Shown here piece by piece: positions 1 to 12,343 of a stretch of 64,000 nucleotides of DNA (positions within the stretch are counted from its first letter, which is position 1; each line of letters opens with the position of its first letter). This DNA is from Mermis nigrescens (lineage: Eukaryota; Nematoda; Enoplea; Mermithida; Mermithidae): positions 124,001-188,000 of the forward strand of contig JAVLUZ010000713.1 in the NCBI GenBank assembly GCA_036768485.1. Direction: 5' to 3'. Below the pieces are notes generated by a model, which worked only from the letters and a program-made list of their open reading frames with translations, searched no databases and was not told the origin of the DNA. Position numbers and translations under genes: made by a program.

Positions 1-359
1 ATGAGCATTCAAATGACTTCTTGTTTTTTAGATTAGGATCAGTAGAAAAGAAGTTCAATGAGGCTGCTATCATCGTAATATATTTGCTTACTTAGGTATG
101 TACGGGAAGCGGGGCGATCCTCAAGCGAAAATTGGTCGTCCTCTTTGAAGGCTTTAATTTTTAATACTGCTCGAAAGTTTTTTAGCTATTTTAATGTATT
201 GTTTGGGCTGAAATAGAAGTCCATTAACGCCTTCATTCTTTGGTACGAAAACATTCTGCACGAAAACAAGAGATCGGGGCATACAAATGTTCAGTTTTTG
301 ATCTTTTTTTATTCTTTCCCAACATGTTAAAATCATTAGATGCCCAGCATAGTCTAGGG

Positions 360-545
360 ACGGTCTAGGGATTCAGAAATAGAGCTTTTTTAGGTCAAAA
401 CGACATCAAAAACTGGTAAGTGCTAAGACAGCGTTAAAACTATGTATGTATATGTACAGTTTCTGGTCGATTCAAATCAGTTTTGAAGAAAAATTTAAAT
501 TTCAATCCAATTTGACCTTCATTTTGCCTCTTTTTTCCTCAGAAA
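360..545 (+). repeat. Family D half-copy
   Basis: GGTCAAAACGACATCAAAAACTGG near 390, the TTTCTGGTCGATTCAAATCA block at 460, and TTGACCTTCATTTTGCCTC at 513 align with the left half of the element at 23410. Confidence 0.55.
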
Positions 546-599
546 ATTTGCAATTTTTTCATTATGCAGTGGAAGAGTCGGAACTTCCAAATAGGGCTT

Positions 600-830
600 G
601 TATAATGTCGCAAAAAGTGCATCATCCTTGTCTTCGCCGACAGTGAAGACATCATCGTCTTGCCTATGATAGGACAAAGGAAACAAAATACGCATTGTCC
701 ACGTCTTCCTTGACACAATAGGCACATCATTGTTCTGTCAACGATGGGACAAAGGAAACAGGAAACAAAAGAGGCATCGTCCTGTCTTCGTCAACAATTG
801 TCTTTGAGAGGACGTTGATGACGTCCAAAA
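600..830. repeat. Tandem repeat of about 75-80 bp, GACGATG-rich
   Basis: Three diverged units share GCATCATCCTTGTCTTCGCC-like and ATGGGACAAAGGAAACA-like segments (617, 690 and 773). A related CGACGATTGTC / GACGATGAGC-rich stretch lies at about 3700-3890. Confidence 0.55.
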
Positions 831-1930
831 TTATTTTAAATTGGTTTGTTTTTCTAGAAATTCGTTTTTATATACTCACTTTTGAATTTTATTTACAATT
901 TGGAACCTTACTCATAAATTTTTAAAGAAGCTAATGAAAAAAACGATAGAAAAAATTTCGACATCATGGATTGGACGCAAAGTATATTCACTTTCATATC
1001 TTATTGTTCGGATTCTGCTGCTTTATGGAGGAAAATTAAATTTGCTGAAGAGTACAATAACGCCATCAGGAACGGATATGCCACTCGTCTTCTATTGGTC
1101 CAACTATTTGATGAGGTAAAGAATGGATATCTATTTAATTTACTATTTTTTGGCCGTCAGTGATCATAATTTCCTAATTTTATTCGCGAATTTATTAACT
1201 CTCTTGCTAGCATGGAGAAAGCCATATTTTTGCTCTGGTATACGTGTGTTTAAACGACTTCAAGAACAGAAACAGCTATGTGCCAGGATAGTTATATTTT
1301 ATTTTATCTCTAAAAATTTTCGACACATCGCGTCAAATGCTAAAATACAGGTATCTAGACATCATTTTGCCTAAATTTCATGAATTTACCGGCGCTCCGC
1401 GCCAAATTTTCAATAAAGTAAAGAAATTAGCTCATTTATTCGCACAAAATTATCGAAAAATTCGAATTTTTTCGAAGAAATGTTGCGCAAAAACAAATTT
1501 TAAATAAATGTAGGTAACGTAAAACGTGAAAAATGGTGTTTTGCACGCAAAGCACAATTTTGGACTTGGTTTCACCATTCCGGGGAAAATTGGGGTACCG
1601 TCCCCTTGCAAATTGAAAAATTTAACTCGTTTCAACTTATATTCAAAAAATGCGTTACATATATAAAATCGACAAAAAGATGAATTCAAAGTAAATTTAT
1701 TTAACTTCTTTTGTACTGATTTCTGACACATTGCAAAGAAATGCAATACCGAAAATAAAAATAGTTCTACGTGTACGCCTAAAAATTCTAACTAAATGTC
1801 CATGTCTCAATCAAACCTGAGCTCTTCGGATGAGAAAATATATACAAATTAATAAGTTCGATAGTATGTAAACATCAATTCTGGCGGTCATTCAAATAGA
1901 CTTTAAAAAACTTTAATTTTTTTCTCTAGG

Positions 1931-2215
1931 ATGGGACCAGAGCATACGTGGGCAGCAAGAAAATTCTGGGGGGTGCAAGATTTTTCGAAGGTCAAAAATT
2001 GCCTCAAAAATGGTGGTATGACGAAAAAAACACCATTTTTTGACGTTTCTCATCAAGCACTATCCATTGGCATCAAAAAATTGCGAAAAAAACGAAAAAA
2101 ATTTTCAAAAATTGAATTCTGGGGGGGGGTCTTTTGATTTCTGGGGGTGGTATTTTGCTTTCTGTAGGGGGATGCATACCCCAAAACCCCGACCCCCTCC
2201 CCCTCACGCCCAGGT
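1931..2215 (+). repeat. Widespread 300-bp interspersed repeat (family B), copy 1
   Basis: It runs from GTGGGCAGCAAGAAAATTCT through GTGCAAGATTTTTCGAAGGT, AAAAACACCATTTTTTGACG and TCTCATCAAGCACTATCCAT to GGGGGGGTCTTTTGATTTCT and a C-rich end (CCCCAAAACCCCGACCCC). The same block order is seen on + at 42880, 44391 and 52684 and on - at 32160, 39328 and 45936. The frames within it have no recognisable domain. Fused at its 3' side is a family D half-copy (2215-2480). Confidence 0.75.
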
Positions 2216-2480
2216 TTGGACCAGAGACGCACATAAAAGGGTTTTGGAAGGGTCTTCCCCAGAATGAAAAAATGGAAAATTTTCCGGGGAGACGAAATAA
2301 GAGCCGAAAATGGATGAAACTTCAAAATTTTGGTCAATAGTACCTACTTGAAATTGATCAGAAACTGAGGAATTATAGTTTTAACGCTATTTCATGGCAT
2401 TTACACCAGTTTTTGAGGTCACTTTGGCCCTAGAAAGCTCAATTTCTGACCCCCCATCCCAAACCGGCTGAACCTCTAGT
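2215..2480 (+). repeat. Family D half-copy
   Basis: AATGAAAAAATGGAAAATTT, AAAATGGATGAAACTTCAAA, TTGATCAGAAACTGAGGAAT and TTTTTGAGGTCACTTTGGCC match the right half of the 23410-23880 element. Confidence 0.6.
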
Positions 2481-2889
2481 CCGCTATCCGACTAGATCGG
2501 CCATATATCGTTTTCAATGTAATAATATTTATATTTCAGTTGAAAATGTCAAGATCGAAAAATCCACCACAAGCCATAGTCTAAAACATATCCCATCAAA
2601 AAGAGTATCCAATTTTCTATCTACAGAAAAAAATGTTAACTTGCTATAAGCAGTAAAGAATTATAAATCTAAATTTAAAAAAACGCAGTTTTCCATTAAG
2701 GTAACTAAATTGGCAGCCACATTGAACTTCTCTTCTATTGATCCTAATCTAACACACAAGTAGTCATTTACATGCTCATTCTTCTTTGCTCTTTTCAAAA
2801 TGTGCTTGATGGTTGAATTATGTTAAGTATTTACACAGGTACAGCTTTAAGTATTATTTTGCCGATATAGCTGCTCACTGACAGAAACT

Positions 2890-3320
2890 TGCGTTGAGCG
2901 AACCAGAAGAACGAGCGAATCTTGTTTAGGCGCGTTTATTGTACAAGAAAGCCCATCTGAAGACGCAACTAACTTGTTACTACCTAAACTTATTCCAACA
3001 ATACAAGGTAAATGGGAGTTTAGGCATACTTTTGCTATTTTTCAGGTGACAGGCTAAAATAATAAGAAATTGTGGTTGTTTTCGGCAAAATGATTGCGCC
3101 CCGAAATTTTCTATCCAAAATACTATCTTTTTTAAAATTAGAGCAGCGGTTCCTGAGATTTTCTTAACAAAATAAAAGGTATGAAACTCTTTTTTGATTA
3201 ATCATCAACCACTTTGCGTTTGGAGGCTTAAAGTAAGCTTATTACTGTAGCATCTGACCTTAAAGTACATACTGCTGAAAGACTTTGATTGCTGATTCTA
3301 AAATGCATTTAATCATTTTA
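2890..3320. repeat. Interspersed repeat (about 420 bp), inverted copy at 49920-50340
   Basis: GCGAACCAGAAGAACGAGCG, GTGACAGGCTA, CTGTAGCATCTGACCTTAAA and TACTGCTGAAAGACTTT recur in reverse complement at 49920-50340 (for example TTCGTTCGCTTCTGGTTTGC and CAGATGCTACAG). Moderate divergence; no coding sequence. Confidence 0.6.
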
Positions 3321-3939
3321 TGTTATTGTTTAACTCACGTATAGTAAGCCTTCAAACTCACGATCTGTAAGAGGGTTTCCAGAATTTGTGATTTTCCAAA
3401 GAAATCTGAGACAATGTTTAAAGCATTTTTAGCGAACTTCCTTCTAGAGAAAGGTCAATTTTTGTGCTTCGCGCCAATAGCACACATTTTAAACTTTGTT
3501 TCATTCGATTTTACACTATGTCTTTGAGAATTTAACAGAATTCTTCATATTTTCCTAATACTCCAAAGACGCCTAAAAATGGTTTTTGACGCATATCCAT
3601 TGTTTCTAAGCCTAAAAATTCACTTCAAAAACATGTTTAGTCTCTCCGTCAGAATTTTTTATATTTTTTGCATGAAAAGGAAACTTAAAAATCACTATCG
3701 TTGATAACGTCGGAATAAAAAAGCGACGATTGTCTTTTCTTGACGATGAGCCCATCATCATTCCATCGACAATGCATTTTCCCTATGTTTTTCGACAATG
3801 AGCTTATCATGGTCATGTTGATGATGGAGCAAATGACTTCGAGATGAATATAATAGACGATCGTCTCTAGTGGTCGTATTGTCGATTATTAACCAGCCTA
3901 ACCTCCAAATTCACCCACATGTCAAGCAGGATAAAGAGT

Positions 3940-4135
3940 GCGCGGCCTAAATGATCAGAGGAAGAGGGGATCGGCCGGTCTAAATGGTTTCCAAAATTGA
4001 GTTTGGGCCAAAATGACCTCAAAGACTGGTATAAACGCGAAAATGTTGGTAAAGAACATTATTCCCTAGTTTCTGGTCAATTCCTAGCACTTTTAAGGAA
4101 ATTTTGTAATTTTCACCCATTTTTGTTGTTGTTGG
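3940..4135 (+). repeat. Family D half-copy
   Basis: GTTTGGGCCAAAATGACCTC, AAAGACTGGTATAAACGCGA, TTTCTGGTCAATTCCTAGCA and TTTTCACCCATTTTTGTTGT match family D. Confidence 0.6.
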
Positions 4136-4139
4136 TTTT

Positions 4140-5130
4140 TACCCTATCACCCCATGTGAACGTCCAGCATGTGCTAACAATACACTGACTGAAATACATT
4201 TTACTATATAAATATGTTATAAGTTAGCAAATTAAAACAAATGCGACAAAGGAGATTATCCTTGATAGGCATCCCGTATGCAAGTTTGTGTTTTATTGAC
4301 CATGCAAAATTTGCCAGCTATTCCACAGTATTTGTTACACCGTTCATCACAGTAGCCGCCATGCACATTGTATTCATGCTGAAATATAGCAGATAATTAC
4401 TTTGCGGCACATTTAATAAAAAGATCAATCAATCAGAGGAAACGCAAAAAACAACTATCAGGAAATGCTAAACCTCATGATTTACACATGATGATGCTGA
4501 TCTCTTATTAGCGCACCCTTTAAATCATTCATCCGATGCTGGTTTCTTCAAATGTAAACGAAGCTATTCAGACGAATAAATCATAATAATATTTTATTAT
4601 CCAATATTATAAAAATAGAAATGATCTTGCCATGATTCACATTTCAATTCTAACAATTATACTGCTCCGTAGCGAGCATGTTTTGTTCCAATTTAATAGA
4701 ATCACATGTTTTATTTATGAAAAAAATTAATTTTTTGAAGCTTTCGAATGACTGACAGCGTACTTTATGGTTAAGGCCAATACAATGAATAATCTCGAGC
4801 TTTGTTTTTATATAGCACAAATCGTGGGTTACTGTAATGTTAATGTAGTGTAATATACCTACATCTCGGATCAAGTACCGAAGCGAAGAAGCTGCTCTTT
4901 TATTATATGCGATTTGCTAGCACGTGATTTCGTAAGCGCATCTCAAGCTCTCGCTAATGAATCATGCAATTCTAACTTACCAACATTTCTCATTCTCTCA
5001 TAACCTTCGTGTCATAACGTCAAAATAAAATATTATGTATTCGTACCAAATCGAATTCCCAGAAAACCAACCCACGCTTACCTTTCTTATTAGAATCCCG
5101 TCAGTAGAGCCCAAATTCTCAGAATCGCTC
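4140..5130. other. Unassigned AT-rich stretch
   Basis: No gene, RNA or repeat family was recognised on either strand. The 74-codon minus frame at 4650-4874 has no recognisable feature. Confidence 0.4.
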
Positions 5131-5360
5131 ATCAATCTCAATGCTACAATATTCTCATGATATATTTTGGTTCTTCAATACGGATAAACTGTCCAGAAGA
5201 AGCTTGTCCCACGCGCATTCTTTGTTTTCGTACGCTTCATTGAGTAATATTTAATTTCACGTTTAACTTTATAATTTCAGTCCACGTGTTTTATCCCTTC
5301 TCGTAGCAAAATCTAATTACCCCATATGTACGCACATACAACCACAACGCATCCTTTACA
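5130..5360 (+). repeat. Segmental direct duplication, copy 1
   Basis: From CAATGCTACAATATTCTCAT through AGCTTGTCCCACGCGC and CACGTTTAACTTTATAATTT to ACAACCACAACGCATCCTTT, this segment is repeated in the same order and orientation at 8000-8253. The second copy has an extra 29-bp insert near 8148. Confidence 0.8.
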
Positions 5361-5418
5361 TTTTGGCGCGTTAAAGCCGGAATTTTTTTGCACCTCAACC
5401 CGAACGAAATCCTATTAA

Positions 5419-5839
5419 CCCTTCTTTTACCGAGCTCTAGATCTGTGATCTAGTTGCCTGTTTTTTGCAGTCTACTGTAAGGTCATAAATTCTTATGTGG
5501 CAAGCTTCTAAGTACCTTCTTTTTTACCGCAACACATGTTTTATTGAGCAAAAGAAAACGTATTGATCTATATTTTATTGGAAAAGCTTGATTTCATGAT
5601 TTAAAACATGTGTTACGTACGCGTGTTGCCGATCGTATTTCTTACACATTTTGAATGTTCAAATACGTTTGTTTCAATTGATTTTCAGTTTTGTGCAAAC
5701 TAATGACATTTTTGAAGTTCTCATGCTCTTGGCTACCAGAAATATGTATTTTTATTCATTTTTTTATCTCCCCAATGACTAGATTCTCGATCTAGACCCT
5801 GGTAAGTCTAGGGTGCGTGACCCCTTGGTAACAGGAGGG
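5419..5839. mobile_element. piggyBac-like MITE, 421 bp
   Basis: The element is flanked by TTAA at 5415-5418 and 5840-5843. Its ends are CCCTTCTTTTACC and GGTAACAGGAGGG (11 of 13 positions complementary). TTAA targets with CCC..GGG ends are the hallmark of piggyBac-like elements. Inside both ends lies a CTAGATC-rich block (5435-5455 and 5780-5800). No coding sequence. It sits just downstream of one copy of the 5.13/8.0-kb duplication and is absent from the other. Confidence 0.7.
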
Positions 5840-5843
5840 TTAA

Positions 5844-7365
5844 GACCTCTTCTGTACTACGTTAATTGTTTTAACTAATTAATTCAAATTATTCTCATGT
5901 TGCCATAATTATCAAATTATTTGATTCTCGATTTAGTTGATAATTTGTAAAATTTTAAGCTTTTTGGCGATGATCATATTGCAAAATCATCTATTTAATT
6001 ATTTTTAACAATTATATTTCATACCTCAAGATATTTTGCTAATTTATTGCTATTATTCTCGAAATTCGTTGCTAGATATGCTAAATTTAATGATCGCACA
6101 AATTTAATAAGTAAATGTTTATAACAAATCCCAAAATGTTGTCAGTCTCGAGCTGTGCGTTTTCCCTTTTCCCTTATAAATATTAATATCCCCGGTTTTT
6201 GAAGCACATTAAATGGGCATTCCGAAATCAATTTTTTTATTTACAATCAGGGCTCTATGGAAAATCTCTTTCAAGCTGAGCAAGGCGTTGATGTAGAATT
6301 CGATATATTACCCCATAACGCTCATATTTCTGTTTTGTCGATCCGTGCCTATTGCACACTATCAGGCTTTAGTGATTTCCCTCTTTGAGTTTATGAGACT
6401 TCATAATACCCGGCCTGGTTAGCGATGATTAGGGACTCATTTCGGTATACCTGCCGTGAGAAGGTGGAAAATGGGCTTGGAAGGTGAGGACTCAATTTTT
6501 TTGGTTTTTATGATTTCCTCACCGTATTTTAAAATGAATGGGAGGATAGCCATGCTTCATTGTTGTTCCGCTAACAGATTTGTTTGATTTTAGAGAAGCC
6601 ACCACATCCAAGTGCGCAGAGAGCAACGAACATGTTCTGAAATAAAATGACCTAGGCAAACCAAAAAGAAATAAGGTTGCTAGAAAATCACGGAATTAGC
6701 ATTTTTTCCCCTGATTTTGTTGTATCTCACGTAGTGAATAATAGAATTCAAACCCTATTCTCCGAATAGCCTTGATGTAAAATTGTCGTTCATGTGATAA
6801 TCGTATTTCTCATATTTCCATATTAAAATGATTTTATGACCCTAATTTTTTAAATTTTTTAATTAATAATAATAATTTTTTTAATTAATAATAATTTTTA
6901 ACAATTTTAATAATTGACTGTTTTTGAAATAAGAAAATACGTGCAAACCGCCTTTATAGTCCTTGCGCAGGTTATTGATATTATATTTCATTGCATTAAC
7001 GACATTTTAGTGTATTTACTCTCATTCTTTCTTTTTTAATTCTACCAGATTTGTATTGTTTTAATTCCGTCTCTGTCGCAATAAACTATTTCTAAATCAT
7101 TATATGACAGTCAAAAATTATTGCCATTATTAACAGCGAACGGAAGTCCACCGTTTAAGGCTATTTCTTCATCCATGATACATGCACTCACTAGTACAAG
7201 GTTCGAGAAAATCGAGCATATAAATTGAATATGAGATGATACAATTAATAATTCTAACTATATCTGTACAAAACCTTAATTCTGAGAGGTCTGGCTTATG
7301 GTCCCAAAAAACTGTAAAGTCGGAAAAAGCGCCGAAAACTATAGGAAGGGCAAAAACACCTTTTT
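5844..7365. other. Unassigned AT-rich stretch
   Basis: It holds an AATTAATAATAAT simple tract at 6855-6905 and otherwise no recognisable gene or element. Confidence 0.4.
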
Positions 7366-7369
7366 ACGA

Positions 7370-7770
7370 CCATATACATGCACAGCATGGGAATTCTAGG
7401 GCGGGGGTGTAATGATAAAGTGCCTTTTTGGGGTCTAAACATGGTATGTATGCATCAAAAACATCGTTTTTCAGCGTTTCTTACGATGATCTATCTTTCA
7501 AGAGAGCACAAAAACATAGAACATTTCGAAGAAAAAATCAAAAAGTCGGAACAAATTGAACAAAATATAGTCAAACATGAGTATAATGGCGTGAAGCGCT
7601 GAAAATTTGGCACTTTTGCGCAAATAGATAGCTAAAAACGGTTATAAAGCATCATTTATACAAATTTTTCAAAAAAAGTTCGGGATTTTTAAAAAATTGC
7701 CTTGAAAGTCTTCTGGATTGTGGGAGGGGGTCTTGAATTCTGGGAGAGGATTCAAACCTCTAGACATCCG
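7370..7770 (+). repeat. Interspersed repeat (family C) with GGCGnGAAnCGC hairpin
   Basis: Blocks in order: CATGCACAGCATGGGAATTC, AACATGGTATGTATGCATCA, AAAACATCGTTTTTCAGCGT, AATGGCGTGAAGCGCTGAAA and GGGGGTCTTGAATTCTGGGA. The same order is found at 27585-27990 (+), and reversed at 19690-20010 and 32400-32800. The open frame within it is a by-product. Confidence 0.7.
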
Positions 7771-7837
7771 CGCGTTCACGTGTGATTAAGGACTGCACAA
7801 TCCACATGTGTACGCTACATATCTTTACATTAAAATA

Positions 7838-7916
7838 GTTGTTACTCCAAGATCTACTCCTGCCCCTGGGCAGGAGTAGAATCGTGGAGTGAATCTACTC
7901 CGGAGTAACGTTACTC
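7838..7916. repeat. Small imperfect palindrome of GGAGTA units
   Basis: GTTACTCCAAGATCTACTCC TGCCCCTGGGCAGGAGTAGA and AATCTACTCCGGAGTAAC give nested hairpins (CTACTCCTGCCC pairs with GGGCAGGAGTAG). It could be a MITE end or solo hairpin. Confidence 0.55.
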
Positions 7917-7999
7917 CACCTTCGAGTATACCAAAAAATTTTACCCGGAGATTTATTCCGCGATTTTCGCGCCTTAGAAACAATCATTTACGAATTTAT

Positions 8000-8253
8000 C
8001 GATATCAATGCTACAATATTCTCATGATACATTTTGGTTCTTCAATATGAAAAACATTCCCAATCAAGCTTGTCCCACGCGCGTTCTTCATTTTTGTACG
8101 CGTCATTGACTAAAATTTAATTTCACGTTTAACTTTATAATTTTAGTCCACATTGCTCTTCGGGTGCCCACCTGGTTTCATCTTTTATCCCTTCTCGTAG
8201 TAAAACACGATTACCCCATATACGCATATACAACCACAACGCATTCTTTACAG
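8000..8253 (+). repeat. Segmental direct duplication, copy 2
   Basis: Counterpart of 5130-5360, about 2.87 kb downstream. It carries an additional TTGCTCTTCGGGTGCCCACC segment at 8154 and lacks the piggyBac-like MITE that lies just downstream of copy 1. Confidence 0.8.
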
Positions 8254-8259
8254 CCAGTG

Positions 8260-9050
8260 GCGGATGATAGGAAGTCCTCCTAAGCAAAATGTTAGTGCCG
8301 ATTGATTCAATTTAAAAATTAGAAGCGATGATTGTTATTCCTTCGGTTGTCTAATGTTATTACTGTACCTATACTTGTTGTTGGACATAAAGAGGATTGA
8401 CTTTGGTCAGGCTTTACTGTTGAAATATCAGAAGTTCAGTAGAAAATTAGTAAAATAAATGAAAAAAGGATTTAATAGAAATAGGATTAGTAATTTAAAC
8501 TGTAAAACATTCTTTTTTTACCTGATAGTAGGTCAGCAGAGATATAAACAACAATGCCAAAACGAACATGTCGTTGATAATAAGAAACTATTAAATTTTT
8601 AAGAAGGCATATGCAATGTTAGTTTCCGACTAACTTTGAAAATTTACCTTTTCACAAGCATTGGGGACGTATGTAACTAACATAAAATAAGTAGGTACAT
8701 GTGTATTTGCCTTTATTTACATATAAGTGATTGTATTGGTTCAGCCTCGTTACTGATCTAAAGATTTCCATATATGTTTTACAATTCGAATAAGGTAGCA
8801 AGACTGTACAGTATGCCAACGTTGTGTGAATAAATTAGCGATTACTCGAAGCAATTGTAAATGTATAAGAAGCAACATAATTTATTAAATTACCATCAGT
8901 AAAGTTTTACATATCCTTGGACACAAAACGTACCTACGTAAATTTTATTCCTATACCCATTGAATAAAGGAACATAGTAACAATGAATTTAACATATCAA
9001 ATCCTGAGCTCTTTAAGGAATTTCTTCACGACACTCCTACATGCAACAGG
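8260..9050. other. Unassigned AT-rich stretch
   Basis: No coding or repeat structure was recognised. Confidence 0.35.
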
Positions 9051-9399
9051 GGATGGGGTATCTTTAAAGATAGCCGTCCCTGATCCTCCAAAGCCAGCAA
9101 CTTTTTGATCCCCCACCCCCAATTTTTGCGAGAAAAATTGAATTTTCTGGCCACATCGAGGTGTTTTTCGATCGTTTTTAGCAAAAAGTTAGAGATTATT
9201 TATCCACCCGCTTCCCCAAATGATCGCGAACCCTCACCTTACATGAGCGTGGAAGGGAAAGCTGGTAAGTTTACGCCACCGCTCCTGCAGAAATTTGAGC
9301 TCTATCCCCTATGAATGGTTGTAGACTCCTCAGAATTCTATTTTTAGTAACATTTTTGGCAATTTAACCCATCCATAACCCCACGATTTTCTTGCTGTC

Positions 9400-10300
9400 A
9401 TGCAACTCACCCATAACTTTAAGCCATTGACGACACTGATTTTCTCGTAGCAGACAGTCGATTCGACTGTTTCATTAAAACAACTAGCTGATGTGTCTAG
9501 ACTAAAAACAATTGGTTATTTTGTTATCGCATTGTTCTTGATGATGACCACGTATGAAAGTCAATACTACAAGAGTCTTATTCCTCACAATTTTTTAGTA
9601 ATAGGCTTTGGATTGTATATGCCATGCATGAAAATCAAAGTGACAAAGCATGCCAACACCTGCGAGTAGAAAATTTTTAGTTCCCTACTCATTGACCGAG
9701 AGCATCTGCCTTAATAGAAGATTTCAAAGTTCTGGATTGCCCTAATGTTGATAATTTTAATTGGTTTCTGTAAAAAATTAAATAACCCTTTTGGCCTTTT
9801 TCATGCAGGGCTTCATGGGAATAATTTAAAAATAGAAAAATCAGCAAATAAAAGAAGTTGCAAGTAAAAATGGCAAACAATAATAGATGAAAGTTTGCTT
9901 TACTATAGCTGATTGAATTTTAACTTTAGACAAAAATGAAAGTCAAATTTGTTCCTTGTGAGCAAAACTGCACTAAGTATGATTTTTTTTGATATAATTA
10001 GTTTTTGGCTCGCTCGATCGACACGTTTGAAGAGGGGTTGCAATTAAAAATCAGACACAATGGATTCATTTTAAAAAATAGATTTTGATGAAAATATGCA
10101 CACGCTTTTGTATCATCAAATTATTAAATAATAGATAATGTAAAGTATTTCTGCTTCAAGCTGTCTTACTTTAGAAATATGGGACAAAAAGCACTTATAG
10201 CATATCTGAGAAAAATCAATTTGCTAAGCTCTCGCTAAAACTTCACTACCAGTTTTAAACATTTTTCAACAAATTTTTTTCTAATTAAAAATGGTTGCCG
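9400..10300. other. Unassigned AT-rich stretch
   Basis: No supported gene. The 63-codon minus frame at 9689-9880 has a hydrophobic start but no homology I can name. Confidence 0.35.
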
Positions 10301-10302
10301 CA

Positions 10303-10455
10303 TTATTAGCAAGGAAAAATGATCCGATGGAACAAAAAGGTCGAATGCTCAGCTTTGAGATCCAAGCCTACAAAAGTCATAGAATATGCTAAAAATCACG
10401 CTTGTTCTAACCAATGCAAGAATCGAAGTATATTCAGCAGCCTGCAGAGCTTTAA
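10303..10455 (+). repeat. Family A left-arm copy (diverged)
   Basis: GCAAGGAAAAATGATCCGAT, GGAACAAAAAGG, ATGCTAAAAATCACGC and GAATCGAAGTATATTCAGCA match the arms of the family A elements at 53054, 55077, 62868 and 63650. The 67-codon open frame here lies within the repeat. Confidence 0.6.
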
Positions 10456-10459
10456 TCTA

Positions 10460-11090
10460 ACAAATGAAAAGAAAGCAAAAAAAGCTTATTATATGCAAGA
10501 ATTTTTGTACCATACCAGATAGTCATTGCTATTATTTAATGTATTAATGTGTTGTCAATAAAACTTATGTGCATTGAAGAGATGATTTTCTCATTCATAT
10601 TTGATTAAAAATTTAGAACTTTTCTTTGTTTTGTGAATTTTGAGGTGTATCTACTTCTAAACCTCTTAGTGCTTACTACATAATAGATGTGCATGAGCAG
10701 CAACCCATTTCAGTTAGACCTATGGATAGTTTATGGTTGTGAACTACCTGATTTGAAACTGGAAAAAATTTGGTAGAAATAAAGTAATATTTGGGCCGAA
10801 AATCCATTAAAAATTGACATAAAAAGTTAATTAATGTAGTTTTCACGCTATTTTAGCATTTAGAGTACTTATCACGACCATTTTAGCTCAAAATTGCGTC
10901 TATGATTCCCACCATGACACTGTTGGTAGTTGACAATCATTGCAAGTCTACTTTATGTAGGTATGTAGATCCTCAATGTATTAAAAAAGATATTTTAAAA
11001 TTTTTCACTGTTTTTGGTTTTTCTAATGCGTATTTAAGCAATTGATTGATAAGTAAATTTTATCTTTTCAATTCTTCATTTAACAAGTGG
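10460..11090. other. Mostly unassigned, with a family D fragment
   Basis: A weak family D match occupies about 10780-10920 (GGGCCGAAAATCCATTAAAA; TTTTCACGCTATTTTAGCAT). The rest shows nothing recognisable. Confidence 0.35.
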
Positions 11091-11096
11091 CTAGAA

Positions 11097-11219
11097 ATGA
11101 AAATCATTCTCTTGTTATTATTTTTGACTGCGAGTACATCTTTTAACGTATGTAGTATGGAGCGAACAGAAAATTCGCTTTTACCCAGCAAATTTTTGCA
11201 AACTGAAGCACTTGGTTAA
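11097..11219 (+). CDS. Short ORF with signal-peptide-like N-terminus (unidentified)
   Basis: The 40-codon ORF begins MKIILLLLFLTASTSFNVCS: one basic residue, an eight-residue hydrophobic core, then small and polar residues. This is a textbook signal-peptide shape. It continues with a hydrophilic tail and stops at TAA 11217-11219. A consensus splice donor GTATGT occurs at 11148, in phase 0 after ...TSFN, so this may be only the first exon of a spliced secreted-protein gene. Exon-like segments with AG and GT borders occur downstream at 12209-12249 and 12344-12388, but joining them is speculative. A chance ORF is possible. Confidence 0.3.
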   Translation: MKIILLLLFLTASTSFNVCSMERTENSLLPSKFLQTEALG

Positions 11220-12343
11220 TCTTATAATTTGTTAATTGTACATACATCATTCAATCCCTATGACGATTCGATAAAATTAGAAAACTGTATGCAAAAAGAT
11301 ACAATGTATTTATATGCTCTGACAAAATGGCATATTTCATTAACAAACTGATTTTGGCGAATAATCTATTCAGCAGAGGCGCTCTAAAAATTAAAAACAC
11401 TGTTGATTGCAAGGATGTCAAATCATTCATTTGACTGTTTAATTTCGCACTAACAAAATTTGATAAAACTGAATTTTTAAGAGACTCGAAATGATAATGA
11501 CAGCGCTATCTAAATTTTTCGGTCTCACACCAAGTGGAAAGCGTCATAGGAAGATTTATTAAAAAAATTGAATTTTATTGAAGGAATTTCCAGCTTTGAC
11601 ACATTGAAGGAACACAGAAACGAGCCTAACTTCTTGATTACAGATGATTTGATGAACGATTCGAAGTCAGACTGTAGATTAAGCAAACCATTTATCAAAG
11701 TTTTGCATGTTTGGAAGTTATCTATTATACACATAGTCTAAAATGCGTTTTTTGATGGACCACGCAAAAGTCGAACAAATACGCAATACTTGGTGTCAGT
11801 GAGGAAAACCATCAGACAAGCTACAAATTCTAAATTTGGCAAAACAATTATTTCTCGCCTCTAATCATTTTTCTGAATCATTCTTAGATGCTACAAATGA
11901 TCTTTAAGGGTTCTTACCGATTGATTTATGCCAAATAATGCCCAAAAACATGTGACTTAGGACAAATATTTTTTCTAGTGATATTAAAAATTATGTATAT
12001 ATACATAAATATTTATAAATACAATAAAATATGATCAATGATTTATTTGATAGTTTTGCACCTCTAATAATCGGATTGATTATTTGCTCTGTGTATGGAA
12101 AATGGTCAAAAAACTTTTTTAAGATCTATGCTTTAAACACTCATTCTAAATCGTAAAACTATGTTGTCACCACCAATCTTAGCAATATTATTTTTTTGAT
12201 TTTGCCAGAGGAATATGTTCTGATAATTACGCAAGGAATTGCACTAATGGTAAACACAATGATGCAATTATTTTAAATCACTCGCCAAACACCTTAACAA
12301 ATGATATGACATCATTACTACTAATGGTATTGAAAATTTGCAG

